DNA from: Salinicola aestuarinus | Lineage (GTDB): Bacteria; Pseudomonadota; Gammaproteobacteria; Pseudomonadales; Halomonadaceae | Assembly: GCF_003206645.1 (NCBI RefSeq) | Contig: NZ_PZJP01000005.1 | Span: 290,836-354,835 of the forward strand | Length of the DNA: 64,000 nt | Direction: 5' to 3' | In this document: piece by piece, positions 8,005-16,414 of the stretch | Layout: each line of letters opens with the position of its first letter | Numbering within the stretch: position 1 is the stretch's first letter | The notes under the pieces: generated by a model | The model's database searches: none | What the model was told of the DNA's origin: nothing | The model's input: the letters and a program-made list of their open reading frames with translations, nothing else | Translations under genes and position numbers: made by a program

Positions 8005-8643
8005 ATGCCCCCCCTGAACTCGAAGTTTGTCACGCCGACGTCGCTTGCCACCTGGCTCGCGGGCACGGCAGTCGCTGTCTGTCTTGCCGTCGCGTCACCG
8101 GTCATGGCAGCGGAGGGGCTGGCCGATGTCGCGCAGAGCGACGACGCCCCCGAGACCTTTCTGATGGTCAACGAGATCCCCGCCGGCAGCGCGATCAAGT
8201 ATGAGCTCGACGCGGCAGGCCGGGTCATCGTCGATCGTTTCCTGTCGATGCCGATGGCGTATCCCGCCAACTATGGTTCGATCCCGAGCTCGCTCGGCGG
8301 CGATGGCGACCCGCTGGACGTGCTGGCGTTCACGCGCACCCCGATCGTGCCGGGGGCGATCATGCAGGTTCGGCCGATTGGCATGCTGCGCATGATCGAT
8401 GGCGGCGAACAGGACGACAAGGTGATCGCGGTACCGACGCATGACGTCGACCCCTCCTGGGACGAGGTGCAGAGCATCGATGACCTGCCCTCGATGGAGC
8501 GCGAACGGCTTCAAGGATTCTTCAGGGTCTACAAGCAGCTGCCGACGGGGGGCAAGACGATCGAGCTCGATGGCTTTGCCCCGATGCCGGACGCGGTTGA
8601 AGTGCTCGAGGCCTCGCTCGCGCGTTACCGCCAGGCGCAGTGA
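8005..8643 (+). CDS. Exported family I inorganic pyrophosphatase
   Basis: The 212-residue protein matches soluble family I pyrophosphatase (PPi + H2O to 2 Pi, Mg2+-dependent). Expected active-site residues are visible: IKYELD, DRFLSMPMAYPANYG, DGDPLDVL (the three metal Asp), then the Asp pair in MIDGGEQDDK, and VYKQL. Unusually, it carries an N-terminal signal peptide: a basic start, a hydrophobic core around WLAGTAVAVCLAVAS and a PVMA-AEG cleavage site near residue 35. It should therefore act in the periplasm, unlike the essential cytoplasmic enzyme. It stands alone and is followed by a strong terminator. Confidence 0.9.
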   Translation: MPPLNSKFVTPTSLATWLAGTAVAVCLAVASPVMAAEGLADVAQSDDAPETFLMVNEIPAGSAIKYELDAAGRVIVDRFLSMPMAYPANYGSIPSSLGGDGDPLDVLAFTRTPIVPGAIMQVRPIGMLRMIDGGEQDDKVIAVPTHDVDPSWDEVQSIDDLPSMERERLQGFFRVYKQLPTGGKTIELDGFAPMPDAVEVLEASLARYRQAQ

Positions 8644-8707
8644 TCCGCGCTAACGCCGCCACGACTCGGCTCGCCGTTACCGTCTGACGCGTCACCACCG
8701 CCTGACT

Positions 8708-8748
8708 CGCCACCGCCGCGCCTCGCTCGAGCGCGGCGGTGGCGTTTT
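8708..8748 (+). terminator. Rho-independent terminator after pyrophosphatase
   Basis: Perfect 14-bp GC-rich stem (8708-8721 with 8731-8744), nine-base loop, then TTTT. It closes the pyrophosphatase transcript. Confidence 0.9.
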
Positions 8749-8916
8749 GACGTCTCGACGCGGCGGCGCGACAGGATGCCTCGCGATGGCGTTATGTCGT
8801 CTCGGCGATCACGCTGTCGGGGGCCACCGGGGATTTTTTGCCCCGAGGACTAACGTTTCCCCCGCGGTTTGCGACACACTTTGCGCTTTCTGTGACGTTT
8901 TACGGTGTTAGACGCT

Positions 8917-10071
8917 ATGTCGTTTCGGCAATCCATCCGCATCAACAAGTACATCAGCGAAAGCGGGATGTGCTCTCGCCGCGAAGCGGACCGCTTCGTC
9001 GAGCAGGGCAACGTCTGGATCAACGGGCGTCGGGCGACGACCGGCGATCAGGTCACGCCGGGGGATCGGGTCAAGGTCAATGGCCAGGAGATCGAGCCGA
9101 CGGCGGAGGATGACTTCGTCCTCATCGCGTTGAACAAGCCGGTGGGGATCGTCAGTACCACCGAGTCGAGCGAGAAGGACAACATCGTCGATTTCGTCGG
9201 GCACGGTGTCCGGATATTCCCCATCGGGCGTCTGGACAAGGATTCCGAAGGGCTGATCTTTCTCACCAGCAACGGTGATCTGGTCAACAAGATCCTGCGC
9301 GCCGACAACAATCACGAAAAAGAGTACCGGGTGACGGTGAACAAGCCGATCACCGAGCAGTTCGTCGAGAACATGCAGAAGGGCGTGCCGATTCTCGGCC
9401 AGGTGACCAAGCGCTGCCGGGTGAAAAAGGTGTCGACGTTTACCTTCGACATTACCCTGGTGCAGGGGCTGAACCGCCAGATTCGCCGCATGTGCGAGTA
9501 CTTCGGCTATGACGTCACGCAGCTGGTGCGTCACCGCATCATGAACGTCTCGCTCAAGGGGCTGGCGCGGGGAGACTGGCGCGACCTCACCGAGAAGGAG
9601 ATCGAGGGCATTCTCGCGCTGACGCAGCAGTCCGAGAAGGTGGCCGACAAGGGGCAGCCGCCGCGCGCCAAGTCGACGCCCAAGGCAGGCAACAAAGGCG
9701 GCGGCCACGCCTCGGGCAAGCGTTCCAGCGGGAGCCGATCCGCCGGCGGCGCGAAGCACAAGCCGTCCGGCGCGAGTGGTAAAGGAGGGGGCGCGGGTCG
9801 TCACGCCGCGAAGTCCGGGGCGCCGGGCTCGGCCAAACCGGCGACGAAGGGAAAGCCCGCCGCGAAGGGCAAGCCCCACGCCAAAGCCAATCCGAACGCG
9901 ACGAAGGGCAAGCCGGCAGGTCGCAATGCCGCGAAGCCCGGCAGCGGTGGGCCGGGCAAGCCCAAGCCGTCATCCAGCAAGTCAGGCAAGCCCGATGCCC
10001 GCGGCAGTGGCAAACCGCGCAATGCCAAAAGCGCCAGCCGAGCGCCGCAGGGGCGTGCCAAGAAGCGCTGA
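8917..10071 (+). CDS. rluF: 23S rRNA pseudouridine(2604) synthase RluF with long basic tail
   Basis: From the ATG at 8917 the protein has 384 residues (a GTG at 8905 would add four). An S4 RNA-binding domain (about residues 1-60) precedes an RsuA/RluB-type catalytic domain. The catalytic aspartate lies in [18 protein letters not shown], and [18 protein letters not shown] is typical of RluF, which modifies U2604 of 23S rRNA and, in E. coli, U35 of tRNA-Tyr. Residues from about 240 to the end are low-complexity Lys/Gly/Ala/Pro/Ser repeats such as [11 protein letters not shown]. coli RluF (290 residues) has a much shorter basic tail. It is convergent with the GntR gene, 10 bases away. Confidence 0.93.
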   Translation: MSFRQSIRINKYISESGMCSRREADRFVEQGNVWINGRRATTGDQVTPGDRVKVNGQEIEPTAEDDFVLIALNKPVGIVSTTESSEKDNIVDFVGHGVRIFPIGRLDKDSEGLIFLTSNGDLVNKILRADNNHEKEYRVTVNKPITEQFVENMQKGVPILGQVTKRCRVKKVSTFTFDITLVQGLNRQIRRMCEYFGYDVTQLVRHRIMNVSLKGLARGDWRDLTEKEIEGILALTQQSEKVADKGQPPRAKSTPKAGNKGGGHASGKRSSGSRSAGGAKHKPSGASGKGGGAGRHAAKSGAPGSAKPATKGKPAAKGKPHAKANPNATKGKPAGRNAAKPGSGGPGKPKPSSSKSGKPDARGSGKPRNAKSASRAPQGRAKKR

Positions 10072-10081
10072 CGGTCGCGCG

Positions 10082-10747
10082 TCAGCGGAGGTGCCGGATC
10101 ACCTGGTCGAAGCCCTGCTTCATGTGCTGTTCGATGAAGTCGAGCGCCGCCGGCAACGACTCTCCCTTGGCAAACTCGAGGTAGCGGTCGTGCGATCCAC
10201 GCGCCGGGCCGGCCCGGTTATGCGCGCGCTGATGCAGAACGAAATAGCAGCACAGGTGCGGTTTGACCCGAGCCCAGGCATCCACCAGTAGCGCATTGCC
10301 GCTGAGCTCGTAGCACCACTGGTGCAGCTCGAGCTCGCGCTCGATGGCCAGTGCGCTGTCGCCACTGTCGATGGCCTCGAGCAGTGCCGCGTGGCGCCGG
10401 TCCAGGTCGTGGAAACTCTGCTCGCTGCGTTTCGGCCACAGGCTGCGAAACGCCATCTGCTCGATCCCGGTCCGGTACTCATACAGTTGATGCAGGCCTT
10501 CCGGGGTCAGCTCCAGCACCCGCACGCCCTTGTAGGGCTCGCTGACCAGCAGTCCGATATTCATCAGATGACGAATCGCCTCGCGCAGGGGGGCACGGCT
10601 GACCCCGAGCTGTTCGGCGAGGGCGTGTTCGGTCAGACGAGTGCCCGGCGCGATGGTGCCGTTGGCGATCAATGTCTGCAGGCGCTGGGCGGTCTGCTCC
10701 CAGAGAGTCTGTCGCCCGGGGATCTGCTCGATGGCGGTTTTGAACAT
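10082..10747 (-). CDS. GntR family (FCD) transcriptional regulator
   Basis: The 221-residue protein has an N-terminal winged HTH (about residues 18-80, including EQLGVSRAPLREAIRHLM) and an all-helical FCD ligand-binding domain (about 90-215). It is the last gene of a three-gene minus-strand unit with the class IV aminotransferase (26 bases upstream) and the NhaC-like antiporter. A perfect inverted repeat of the type bound by FCD regulators overlaps the promoter of that unit (13181-13199), so this protein probably represses its own operon, with the transported or transaminated compound as inducer. Confidence 0.92.
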   Translation of the reverse strand: MFKTAIEQIPGRQTLWEQTAQRLQTLIANGTIAPGTRLTEHALAEQLGVSRAPLREAIRHLMNIGLLVSEPYKGVRVLELTPEGLHQLYEYRTGIEQMAFRSLWPKRSEQSFHDLDRRHAALLEAIDSGDSALAIERELELHQWCYELSGNALLVDAWARVKPHLCCYFVLHQRAHNRAGPARGSHDRYLEFAKGESLPAALDFIEQHMKQGFDQVIRHLR

Positions 10748-10773
10748 GCAATTCCAACAGTGGGAGTCAGGCT

Positions 10774-11685
10774 TCAGCCGTGGAGGTAGGCGTCGTAGAG
10801 CGCCATCAGCCGCGCGGTCAGGCTGTCGCTGCGCTCGTTAACGATAGCATGCCCGTCGATCTGATAGACCGGCGTCAGGCCACCCAATGTACCCGTGACG
10901 AAGGCTTCGTCGGCGGTGTAGGTCTCCGCCAGGGTGTAGTCCGTTTCGTGCACGACGATGCCATCTTCGCGGGCCAGGCGCATCAGCGTCTTGTGGGTGA
11001 TGCCCTTGAAGTTGTAGCGCCCGGTGGAGGTCCAGAGTTCGCCATCGCGGACGATGAAGAAGTTGGTCGAGTTGCAGCTGGCGACGAAGCCGTTGGGGTC
11101 GAGCATCAGCGCTTCGTTGGCGCCGGCATTGATCGCCTGGATCAGTGCCTGGATGAAGTTGAGCCGGCTGTGCGAGTTGAGCCTGAGGTCGAACACGTCC
11201 GGCGAGCTGCAGCGGAAGGTCGAGGTGAAGAGCGAAAGCCCCTTCGCCTTGGCCGCGGTATCGACCACCTTGTGCTCGGCGACGATGACGATGGTCGCCT
11301 TCCCCCGCAGAAATCGCGGGTCCTGGTTGGGCGTGCTCTTGAGGCCACGGCTGACCATCAGGCGAATGTGGACGCCGTCGGTCATCCCGTTCTTCTCCAG
11401 CGTCTGATGAATCAGGCCGACCAGCTCATCGCGGGTGACGCCGAGATCCAGCGAGATCGATGCCGCGCCCTGGAAGAGACGCTTCATGTGCTCGTCGAGG
11501 GCGATCAGTTTGCCGTTGACCAGTCGAATGCCTTCCCACACGCCGTCACCCAGCACGAAACCGCTGTCGAAGATCGATACCGTTGCCTGGCTCTTGGGTT
11601 TGAACTCGCCATCGACGTAGACGATGACGTCTTCGTTGCGCGAGTCGGCGACGTAGGATTGAGAGCTGCCGGTGGTGTTGGTCAT
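10774..11685 (-). CDS. Class IV aminotransferase-fold protein (catalytic Lys not evident)
   Basis: The 303-residue protein has the fold-type IV PLP enzyme layout (branched-chain/D-amino acid aminotransferase, ADC lyase): DSGFVLGDGVWEGIR, then NAGANEALMLDPNGFVASCN and a late VTGTLGGLTPV. In the family the Schiff-base lysine lies three or four residues before a conserved Asn at the start of the helix leading to EA-x-LD. Here that stretch reads NSHSRLNFIQ, with Ser173-Arg174-Leu175-Asn176 and no lysine. Either the lysine is displaced or chemistry is altered. It sits between an NhaC-like transporter and a GntR regulator, suggesting use of an imported amino compound. Confidence 0.85.
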   Translation of the reverse strand: MTNTTGSSQSYVADSRNEDVIVYVDGEFKPKSQATVSIFDSGFVLGDGVWEGIRLVNGKLIALDEHMKRLFQGAASISLDLGVTRDELVGLIHQTLEKNGMTDGVHIRLMVSRGLKSTPNQDPRFLRGKATIVIVAEHKVVDTAAKAKGLSLFTSTFRCSSPDVFDLRLNSHSRLNFIQALIQAINAGANEALMLDPNGFVASCNSTNFFIVRDGELWTSTGRYNFKGITHKTLMRLAREDGIVVHETDYTLAETYTADEAFVTGTLGGLTPVYQIDGHAIVNERSDSLTARLMALYDAYLHG

Positions 11686-11712
11686 GAGGTCGTTCTCCAG
11701 AAAGTGGGGGGA

Positions 11713-13131
11713 TCAGCGAGCGGGTTCGGCATCGACGTCGGTATCGGCCTGTGGGCGTCGCCACATTGCGAACCCGGTGAAGCCATAGAGGAGCGAGAAC
11801 GCCATCACCAGCCAGTGATACCAGAGGAAGGGGAGGTAATCGGTGGTCGCGACGCCGGTGGTGGTCGCCATGAATACCGCGCCGCTGGTCCAGGGAATCA
11901 TCGGCGTGGAGAGCGTGCCGCCGGCTTCGACGTTGCGTGACAGCACCGTGCGCTGCAGCCCCAGCCGGTCGTAGATGTTTCGGGTCATCGACGCCGCCGT
12001 GAAGATGGCCACGTAGGCGGCGCCGCCGAAGATGGTGCCGAAGAAACCGCAGGCCATGGTGGCGAGGGTGAGCCGGCCGGTGCTGCGGTGAACCATTCGC
12101 GTCAGCGCATTGGCAATCGTTTCCAGTACGCCCAGGCGCTCCATCAGTCCGCCGAGCCCCAGCGCAAAGATGACGATCGCGATCACCGGTAGCATCGACA
12201 CGATGCCGCCGCGATTGAGGATGCTGGCGAGATAGCCGTCACCGTAGTCGCCCTGGTTGCCCACGTAGAGCGCGTTGACGGCCTGAAGCGGCGTATCGTC
12301 CTGCACGACCCAGGCGCAGGCGACGCCGAGGACCGCGCCGATCGCGATGACCGGCAGTGCCGGCTTGCGCAGCGCGAGCAGCACCAGTGTGGCGAGGATG
12401 GGCAGCAGCAGCCAGAGCGAGATCGAGAAGTGGGCATCGAGCTGATTCATGACCGCATCGGCCTGCTGCATGTCGTAGTCGGCGCTCGAGAAGTGATTGC
12501 CGGCGAGGGCAAAACCGACCGTCGCCAGCGTCACGCAGGGGACGCCGGTGTAGAGCATGGAGCGCACGTGCTCGATCAGCGGCACTTCACAGATGGAGGC
12601 CGTCAGTACGGTGGTATCGGAAAGCGGTGAGAGCTTGTCGCCCACGTAGGCGCCGGAGATGACCGCACCCGCGACCACCGGGAGTGGTAGCTCGAACCCG
12701 TGGCCGATCCCCATCATGGCGATCCCGATGGTGCCGACCGCACCGAACGAGGTGCCGGTGACCAGCCCGGTGAGACCGCAGATCAGAAATGCCGCCGGTA
12801 GGAACCAGGCGGGATCGATCAGCGACACGCCGTAATAGATGACGCTGGGCACGATGCCGCCGGCGATCCAGCCGCCGATCAGCGCACCGACGGTGACGAT
12901 GATCAGCACGCCCTCCAGACCGCTGCGAATACCGTCGAGGGCACCCTGCTGGAGCGAGTCGTAGGTGTGCCCGAGTCCTTTGCCGATGGCGAACATGGCA
13001 AACCAGGCGGCGAACAGCGCCAGCGCCACGGGGATTTTCAGAAGAAGTACCGTCGACATGATGACGGCAAAGCTGGCAAGGATCAGGCACAGGGCCGCGA
13101 GCCCCGGCGGGCGGGCAATTCGTGGAGTCAT
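11713..13131 (-). CDS. NhaC-type Na+/H+ antiporter family transporter
   Basis: A 472-residue inner-membrane protein with about 11-12 hydrophobic segments. The motifs TGTSFGAVGTIGIAMMGIG and GAYVGDKLSPLSDTTVLTAS (about residues 155-175) are diagnostic of the NhaC family, which includes Na+/H+ antiporters and malate/lactate or amino-acid antiporters. It leads the operon with the aminotransferase (27 bases downstream) and GntR regulator; this context favours a substrate antiporter over general sodium homeostasis. The palindromic operator lies 50-68 bases upstream of its start. AGGTG before the ATG serves as ribosome binding site. Confidence 0.88.
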   Translation of the reverse strand: MTPRIARPPGLAALCLILASFAVIMSTVLLLKIPVALALFAAWFAMFAIGKGLGHTYDSLQQGALDGIRSGLEGVLIIVTVGALIGGWIAGGIVPSVIYYGVSLIDPAWFLPAAFLICGLTGLVTGTSFGAVGTIGIAMMGIGHGFELPLPVVAGAVISGAYVGDKLSPLSDTTVLTASICEVPLIEHVRSMLYTGVPCVTLATVGFALAGNHFSSADYDMQQADAVMNQLDAHFSISLWLLLPILATLVLLALRKPALPVIAIGAVLGVACAWVVQDDTPLQAVNALYVGNQGDYGDGYLASILNRGGIVSMLPVIAIVIFALGLGGLMERLGVLETIANALTRMVHRSTGRLTLATMACGFFGTIFGGAAYVAIFTAASMTRNIYDRLGLQRTVLSRNVEAGGTLSTPMIPWTSGAVFMATTTGVATTDYLPFLWYHWLVMAFSLLYGFTGFAMWRRPQADTDVDAEPAR

Positions 13132-13180
13132 TTCACACCTCGAGCGTTCTTGAACTTGTTATACCGTCGTGCCGCTCTAA

Positions 13181-13199
13181 ATTGTATACAGCATACAAT
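13181..13199 (-). promoter_or_regulatory. GntR-type operator over the antiporter operon promoter
   Basis: Perfect inverted repeat ATTGTAT-ACAGC-ATACAAT. Read on the minus strand, a -35-like TTGAAC (13212-13207) is followed 18 bases later by TATACA (13188-13183), so the palindrome covers the spacer and -10. The ATACAAT/TTGTAT arms resemble known FCD-GntR operators, and the operon's last gene encodes such a regulator. Confidence 0.75.
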
Positions 13200-13270
13200 G
13201 AGCCAGGTTCAAGTGAATCGCGCGGCGAACATTACCGGTCGCGTCGCTCGGAAATGCCGGCGCCGGAACG

Positions 13271-13296
13271 TAAAAAGCGGCCGATAACGGCCGCTT
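13271..13296 (-). terminator. Terminator of the glc operon
   Basis: Stem AAGCGGCCG / CGGCCGCTT (13275-13283 with 13288-13296), loop ATAA, followed on the minus strand by a T-run. It lies about 80 bases past the glcG stop and insulates the glc genes from the antiporter operon. Confidence 0.88.
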
Positions 13297-13375
13297 GAGG
13301 ACGGGAGAGAGAAGGGGGACGGAGGGCAGTCGTCACCGCCGTAGCAGCAGGACGCGCCGACTCTCGTCAGGACAG

Positions 13376-13783
13376 CTAACCTAGCGCGATGGCGCTGACG
13401 CCGGCCTTGGCGACCTGGACGTCCTGATCGGGTTTGACGCCGGAGACGCCGACGCTGGCAATGACCTGACCGTCGTGAATCACCGGCACGCCGCCGGCGA
13501 GTAGCGCTTTCATCGGCGCGGTCACGAAGGCGGTGCGGCCACCGTTGATCATCTCCTCGAAGACCTGGGTCTCCTTGCGGCCGATGGCAGCGTTGCGTGC
13601 CTTCTCGGTGGCGATGGTGGCGCTGTTCGGGGAGGCACCGTCAAGCCGGCGCAGTGCCAGCAGGTGGCCGCCGTCGTCGGTCACGGCGATGGTCACGGCC
13701 CAGCCCTGGGCTTCGGCTTCGGTCTGGGCCGCATCGAGAATGGCGTTGACGTCGGTGAGTTCGAGTAGGGCTTTGGTCTGCAT
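13376..13783 (-). CDS. glcG: GlcG/HbpS family protein
   Basis: The 135-residue protein matches the GlcG/HbpS (DUF336) family: AVTDDGGHLLALRRLDGASP, TEKARNAAI and GGVPVIHDGQVIASVGVSG are typical. In E. coli glcG lies in the glycolate operon; its precise role is unsettled, and HbpS relatives bind haem. Here it follows glcF by about 60 bases and is the last gene before a terminator, so it belongs to the glcDEF transcript. An AGAG element before the ATG is a plausible ribosome binding site. Confidence 0.9.
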   Translation of the reverse strand: MQTKALLELTDVNAILDAAQTEAEAQGWAVTIAVTDDGGHLLALRRLDGASPNSATIATEKARNAAIGRKETQVFEEMINGGRTAFVTAPMKALLAGGVPVIHDGQVIASVGVSGVKPDQDVQVAKAGVSAIALG

Positions 13784-13843
13784 GGGGACTCTCTTGGCAG
13801 GGTGAAGAAAACCGGGCCTGGCGTGACGGCGGACGCGTGCCGT

Positions 13844-15184
13844 TCACGTCGCGCGCGTCGCCTCGGTGTCGCGCGCCTGATGACCGGGGTGCGCCTGGGA
13901 GTGTAGCGGCTCGGGTGGGGTTAGCGCCTCGTCGACGAGTTCGATCCAGTGACGCACCGGCTTGCGATGCGCGCCGTTGAGGTGCGTCTGGCAGCCGATG
14001 TTGGCGGTGACGACGGCCGCCGCGCCGGTGGCCTCGAGCGCCTCCATCTTGTTGTCGCGCAGGCGGTTGGCGAGGGTCGGCTGGGTGATCGAGTAGGTGC
14101 CGGCGGAGCCGCAGCAGAGATGGCCGTCGCGTACCGGCGCCAGCTCGAAGCCCAGGCGCGTGAGCACGCTCTCCACAGCGCCGCCGAGTTTCTGCGCGTG
14201 CTGCAGGGTGCAGGGGCAGTGGAAGGCCAGCCGTGTATCGGGGCGATGCGAGGTGCCGGCCAGTGTCTCGAGATCCTCGTCGCGCAGTATCTCGACCAGA
14301 TCCTTGGCCAGCGCGCTCACGCGTTTGGCCTTGGTGGCGTACTCGGGGTCGTCGGCCAGCATCTCGCCGTACTCCTTGACGAAGGCGCCGCAGCCGCTGG
14401 CGGTCTGAATGATCGCCTCCACCCCATCGCCGGTGGCGCCGGCCTCGCCGGTGCCCTCGATCCACGGCCACCAGGCGTCGATATTGGCACGCATGCGCGC
14501 CCGGCCGGCGGCCTGGGCGTTGAGATGAAAGTCGAGCGCGCCGCAGCAGCCGGCCTCCTCGACGCCGCGCACGCCGATGCCCAGGCGGTCGAGCACCCGC
14601 GCGGTGGCGTCATTGGTGGCGGGGGCGAGACTCGGCTGGACGCACCCTTCGAGAATCAGCATCTGGCGGGCATGGCGCTCCGGCGCCGGGCGGCGCTGGG
14701 CATGGCCACGGCGAGCGGGGATCTTGTCGCGAAGGTCCGTCGGGGCCAGCGGGCGGAAGGTCTGGCCCAGCGCCAGCAGCGCCTGGAAACGGCGAGGTTC
14801 GGCCAGCGCGATGCGCAGCCCAAAGCGCATCGCTCGATCGCCGGGAGGGCGGCCGACCCGGCGCTCGACCTCGGCACGGCCGATGTCGAGCAGCTTGTGA
14901 TACTCGACCCCCGAGGGGCAGGTCGTCTCGCAGCTGCGACAGGTCAGGCAACGGTCGAGATGGAGCTGGGTCTCGCGGGTGATCTGATCGTCGTCGGGCT
15001 CGCTCTCCAGCAGCTCCTTCATCAGGTAGATGCGCCCGCGCGGGCCGTCGCGCTCGTCACCGAGCAGCTGATAGGTGGGGCAGGTCGCGTTGCAGAACCC
15101 GCAGTGAACGCAGGTGCGCAGGATGCGATCCGCCTCGCGGATATGGGGCTGCTGGCGCGCGGCGTCGGAAAATCGAGTCTGCAT
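13844..15184 (-). CDS. glcF: Glycolate oxidase iron-sulfur subunit GlcF
   Basis: The 446-residue protein has two 4Fe-4S motifs at the N-terminus: C25-x2-C28-x2-C31-x3-CP and C79-x2-C82-x2-C85-x3-CP. Two CCG domains follow, with GCCGALDFH and HLCCGSAGTYS. This is the electron-transfer subunit of glycolate dehydrogenase, passing electrons from GlcDE to the respiratory chain. It is somewhat longer than the E. coli protein (407 residues), with an extra Arg/Ala-rich linker and a C-terminal extension. It is 33 bases downstream of glcE and co-transcribed with it. Confidence 0.95.
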   Translation of the reverse strand: MQTRFSDAARQQPHIREADRILRTCVHCGFCNATCPTYQLLGDERDGPRGRIYLMKELLESEPDDDQITRETQLHLDRCLTCRSCETTCPSGVEYHKLLDIGRAEVERRVGRPPGDRAMRFGLRIALAEPRRFQALLALGQTFRPLAPTDLRDKIPARRGHAQRRPAPERHARQMLILEGCVQPSLAPATNDATARVLDRLGIGVRGVEEAGCCGALDFHLNAQAAGRARMRANIDAWWPWIEGTGEAGATGDGVEAIIQTASGCGAFVKEYGEMLADDPEYATKAKRVSALAKDLVEILRDEDLETLAGTSHRPDTRLAFHCPCTLQHAQKLGGAVESVLTRLGFELAPVRDGHLCCGSAGTYSITQPTLANRLRDNKMEALEATGAAAVVTANIGCQTHLNGAHRKPVRHWIELVDEALTPPEPLHSQAHPGHQARDTEATRAT

Positions 15185-15217
15185 GAACCCTCCTGGGCAG
15201 AAATACCCTCGACCGGC

Positions 15218-16348
15218 CTACCAGTCGGCGTAGAGCCTGCCGGGATTGAAGAGGCCGTTGGGGTCGAGGCGTGCTTTCAGCCGCCGGTGATACTTGTCGA
15301 GCACCGCCGTCAGGGGCGGATGCGGCGAGACGTTGTCGTCACTCGGCGTGTAGCGCGTGGCGTGGCCGCCGATGGCCGCCGTTGCCTCCTGAATGTGGGT
15401 CGGACTCTCGTCGCTGCGAAGCCAGGGTTGCACACCGCCCCAATCGATCAGCCAATCGCCGTCGAGGGCCGGCAGGCGCGCGCGGGCAGGTAGCGAGAGT
15501 CGCCACAGGGGGCGCGGGTCGTCGTGGTGAAAGAAGGGCAGCTGGTGCTCGCGCAGATCGTTCCAGAAATCGGCCGATTCCGCGTCACCGCCGATCTGCC
15601 GGCGGGTGGATTCGACCGAGCCCTCCCCGCCCTCCAGGCGCAGGTGCAGCGTGCCGGCTTCGAATGCTGCACCGGTAATCGGTAGCGGCAGGCGGCTCCA
15701 CTCGATGAGCCGCTGGCGAGCGTCCTCGAAGGAGAGCGACAGACGCAGCCAGGCGTTGGCCACCGGGGCGGGCAATACCTTGAACGACACTTCGGTCATC
15801 ACACCGAGTGTCCCCTGGGCACCGACCATCAGCCTCGACAGGTCGTAGCCGGCGACGTTTTTCATGACTTCGCCGCCGAAGCGCAGATGCTTGCCTTCGG
15901 CGGTGATGACGCGCACCCCGAGAACGAAGTCGCGCACCGAGCCGGCCCAGGGACGGCGAGGACCGGAGAGACCGGCGGCGACCATGCCGCCAACGGTGGC
16001 GCCCCCGCCGAAGTGCGGCGGCTCGAAGGCAAGGCGCTGCTGGCTCTCGCCGAGTACTTGCTCCAGATGGGCAAGCCGGGTACCCGCCCGGGCCGTGGCG
16101 ATGAGTTCGACCGGGTCGTAGTGGACGATGCCGGCGTGGCGGTTGAGATCGAGCGTCTTCGTGGCATCGACCCGTCGACCCAGAAACGCCTTGGTGTCGC
16201 CCCCCACGATACGCAGCGGCGTGCGCTCGCGGCCGGCCTGCGTCACCGTGTCGATCAGCGCCGCGCTGTCATCCTGCCCATCGTCCTTGGTCGGCCCGGG
16301 TTCAGTCGGCTCGGTGAACGCCGGGCGTCGATCCTGTAGGTGTGCCAT
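15218..16348 (-). CDS. glcE: Glycolate oxidase FAD-binding subunit GlcE
   Basis: The 376-residue protein has the FAD-binding PCMH fold: LRIVGGDTKAFLGRRV near the N-terminus, then PPHFGGGATVGGMVAAGLSG and AGYDLSRLMVGAQGTLGVMTEV. It is the second flavoprotein-like subunit of glycolate dehydrogenase, which oxidises glycolate (and often D-lactate) to glyoxylate. It is slightly longer than E. coli GlcE (350) because of an acidic N-terminal extension. It lies 66 bases after glcD and 33 before glcF in the expected D-E-F order. Confidence 0.95.
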   Translation of the reverse strand: MAHLQDRRPAFTEPTEPGPTKDDGQDDSAALIDTVTQAGRERTPLRIVGGDTKAFLGRRVDATKTLDLNRHAGIVHYDPVELIATARAGTRLAHLEQVLGESQQRLAFEPPHFGGGATVGGMVAAGLSGPRRPWAGSVRDFVLGVRVITAEGKHLRFGGEVMKNVAGYDLSRLMVGAQGTLGVMTEVSFKVLPAPVANAWLRLSLSFEDARQRLIEWSRLPLPITGAAFEAGTLHLRLEGGEGSVESTRRQIGGDAESADFWNDLREHQLPFFHHDDPRPLWRLSLPARARLPALDGDWLIDWGGVQPWLRSDESPTHIQEATAAIGGHATRYTPSDDNVSPHPPLTAVLDKYHRRLKARLDPNGLFNPGRLYADW

Positions 16349-16414
16349 AGAAGGAATTCCTGTCCTTGCCTTGTCGGCTCGTCGACGATGCTCGCTCGGG
16401 GATGTCGGCCGCGC

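Noticed and set aside
8822-8846. GGGG-attttttg-CCCC hairpin before rluF
   Set aside because: Short stem, T-run inside the loop, and a much stronger terminator already ends the upstream gene.
13949-15493. 514-residue open frame on the plus strand
   Set aside because: Antisense to glcF and glcE, which have iron-sulfur and FAD motifs; the plus product is Ala/Gly/Arg-rich without a domain.
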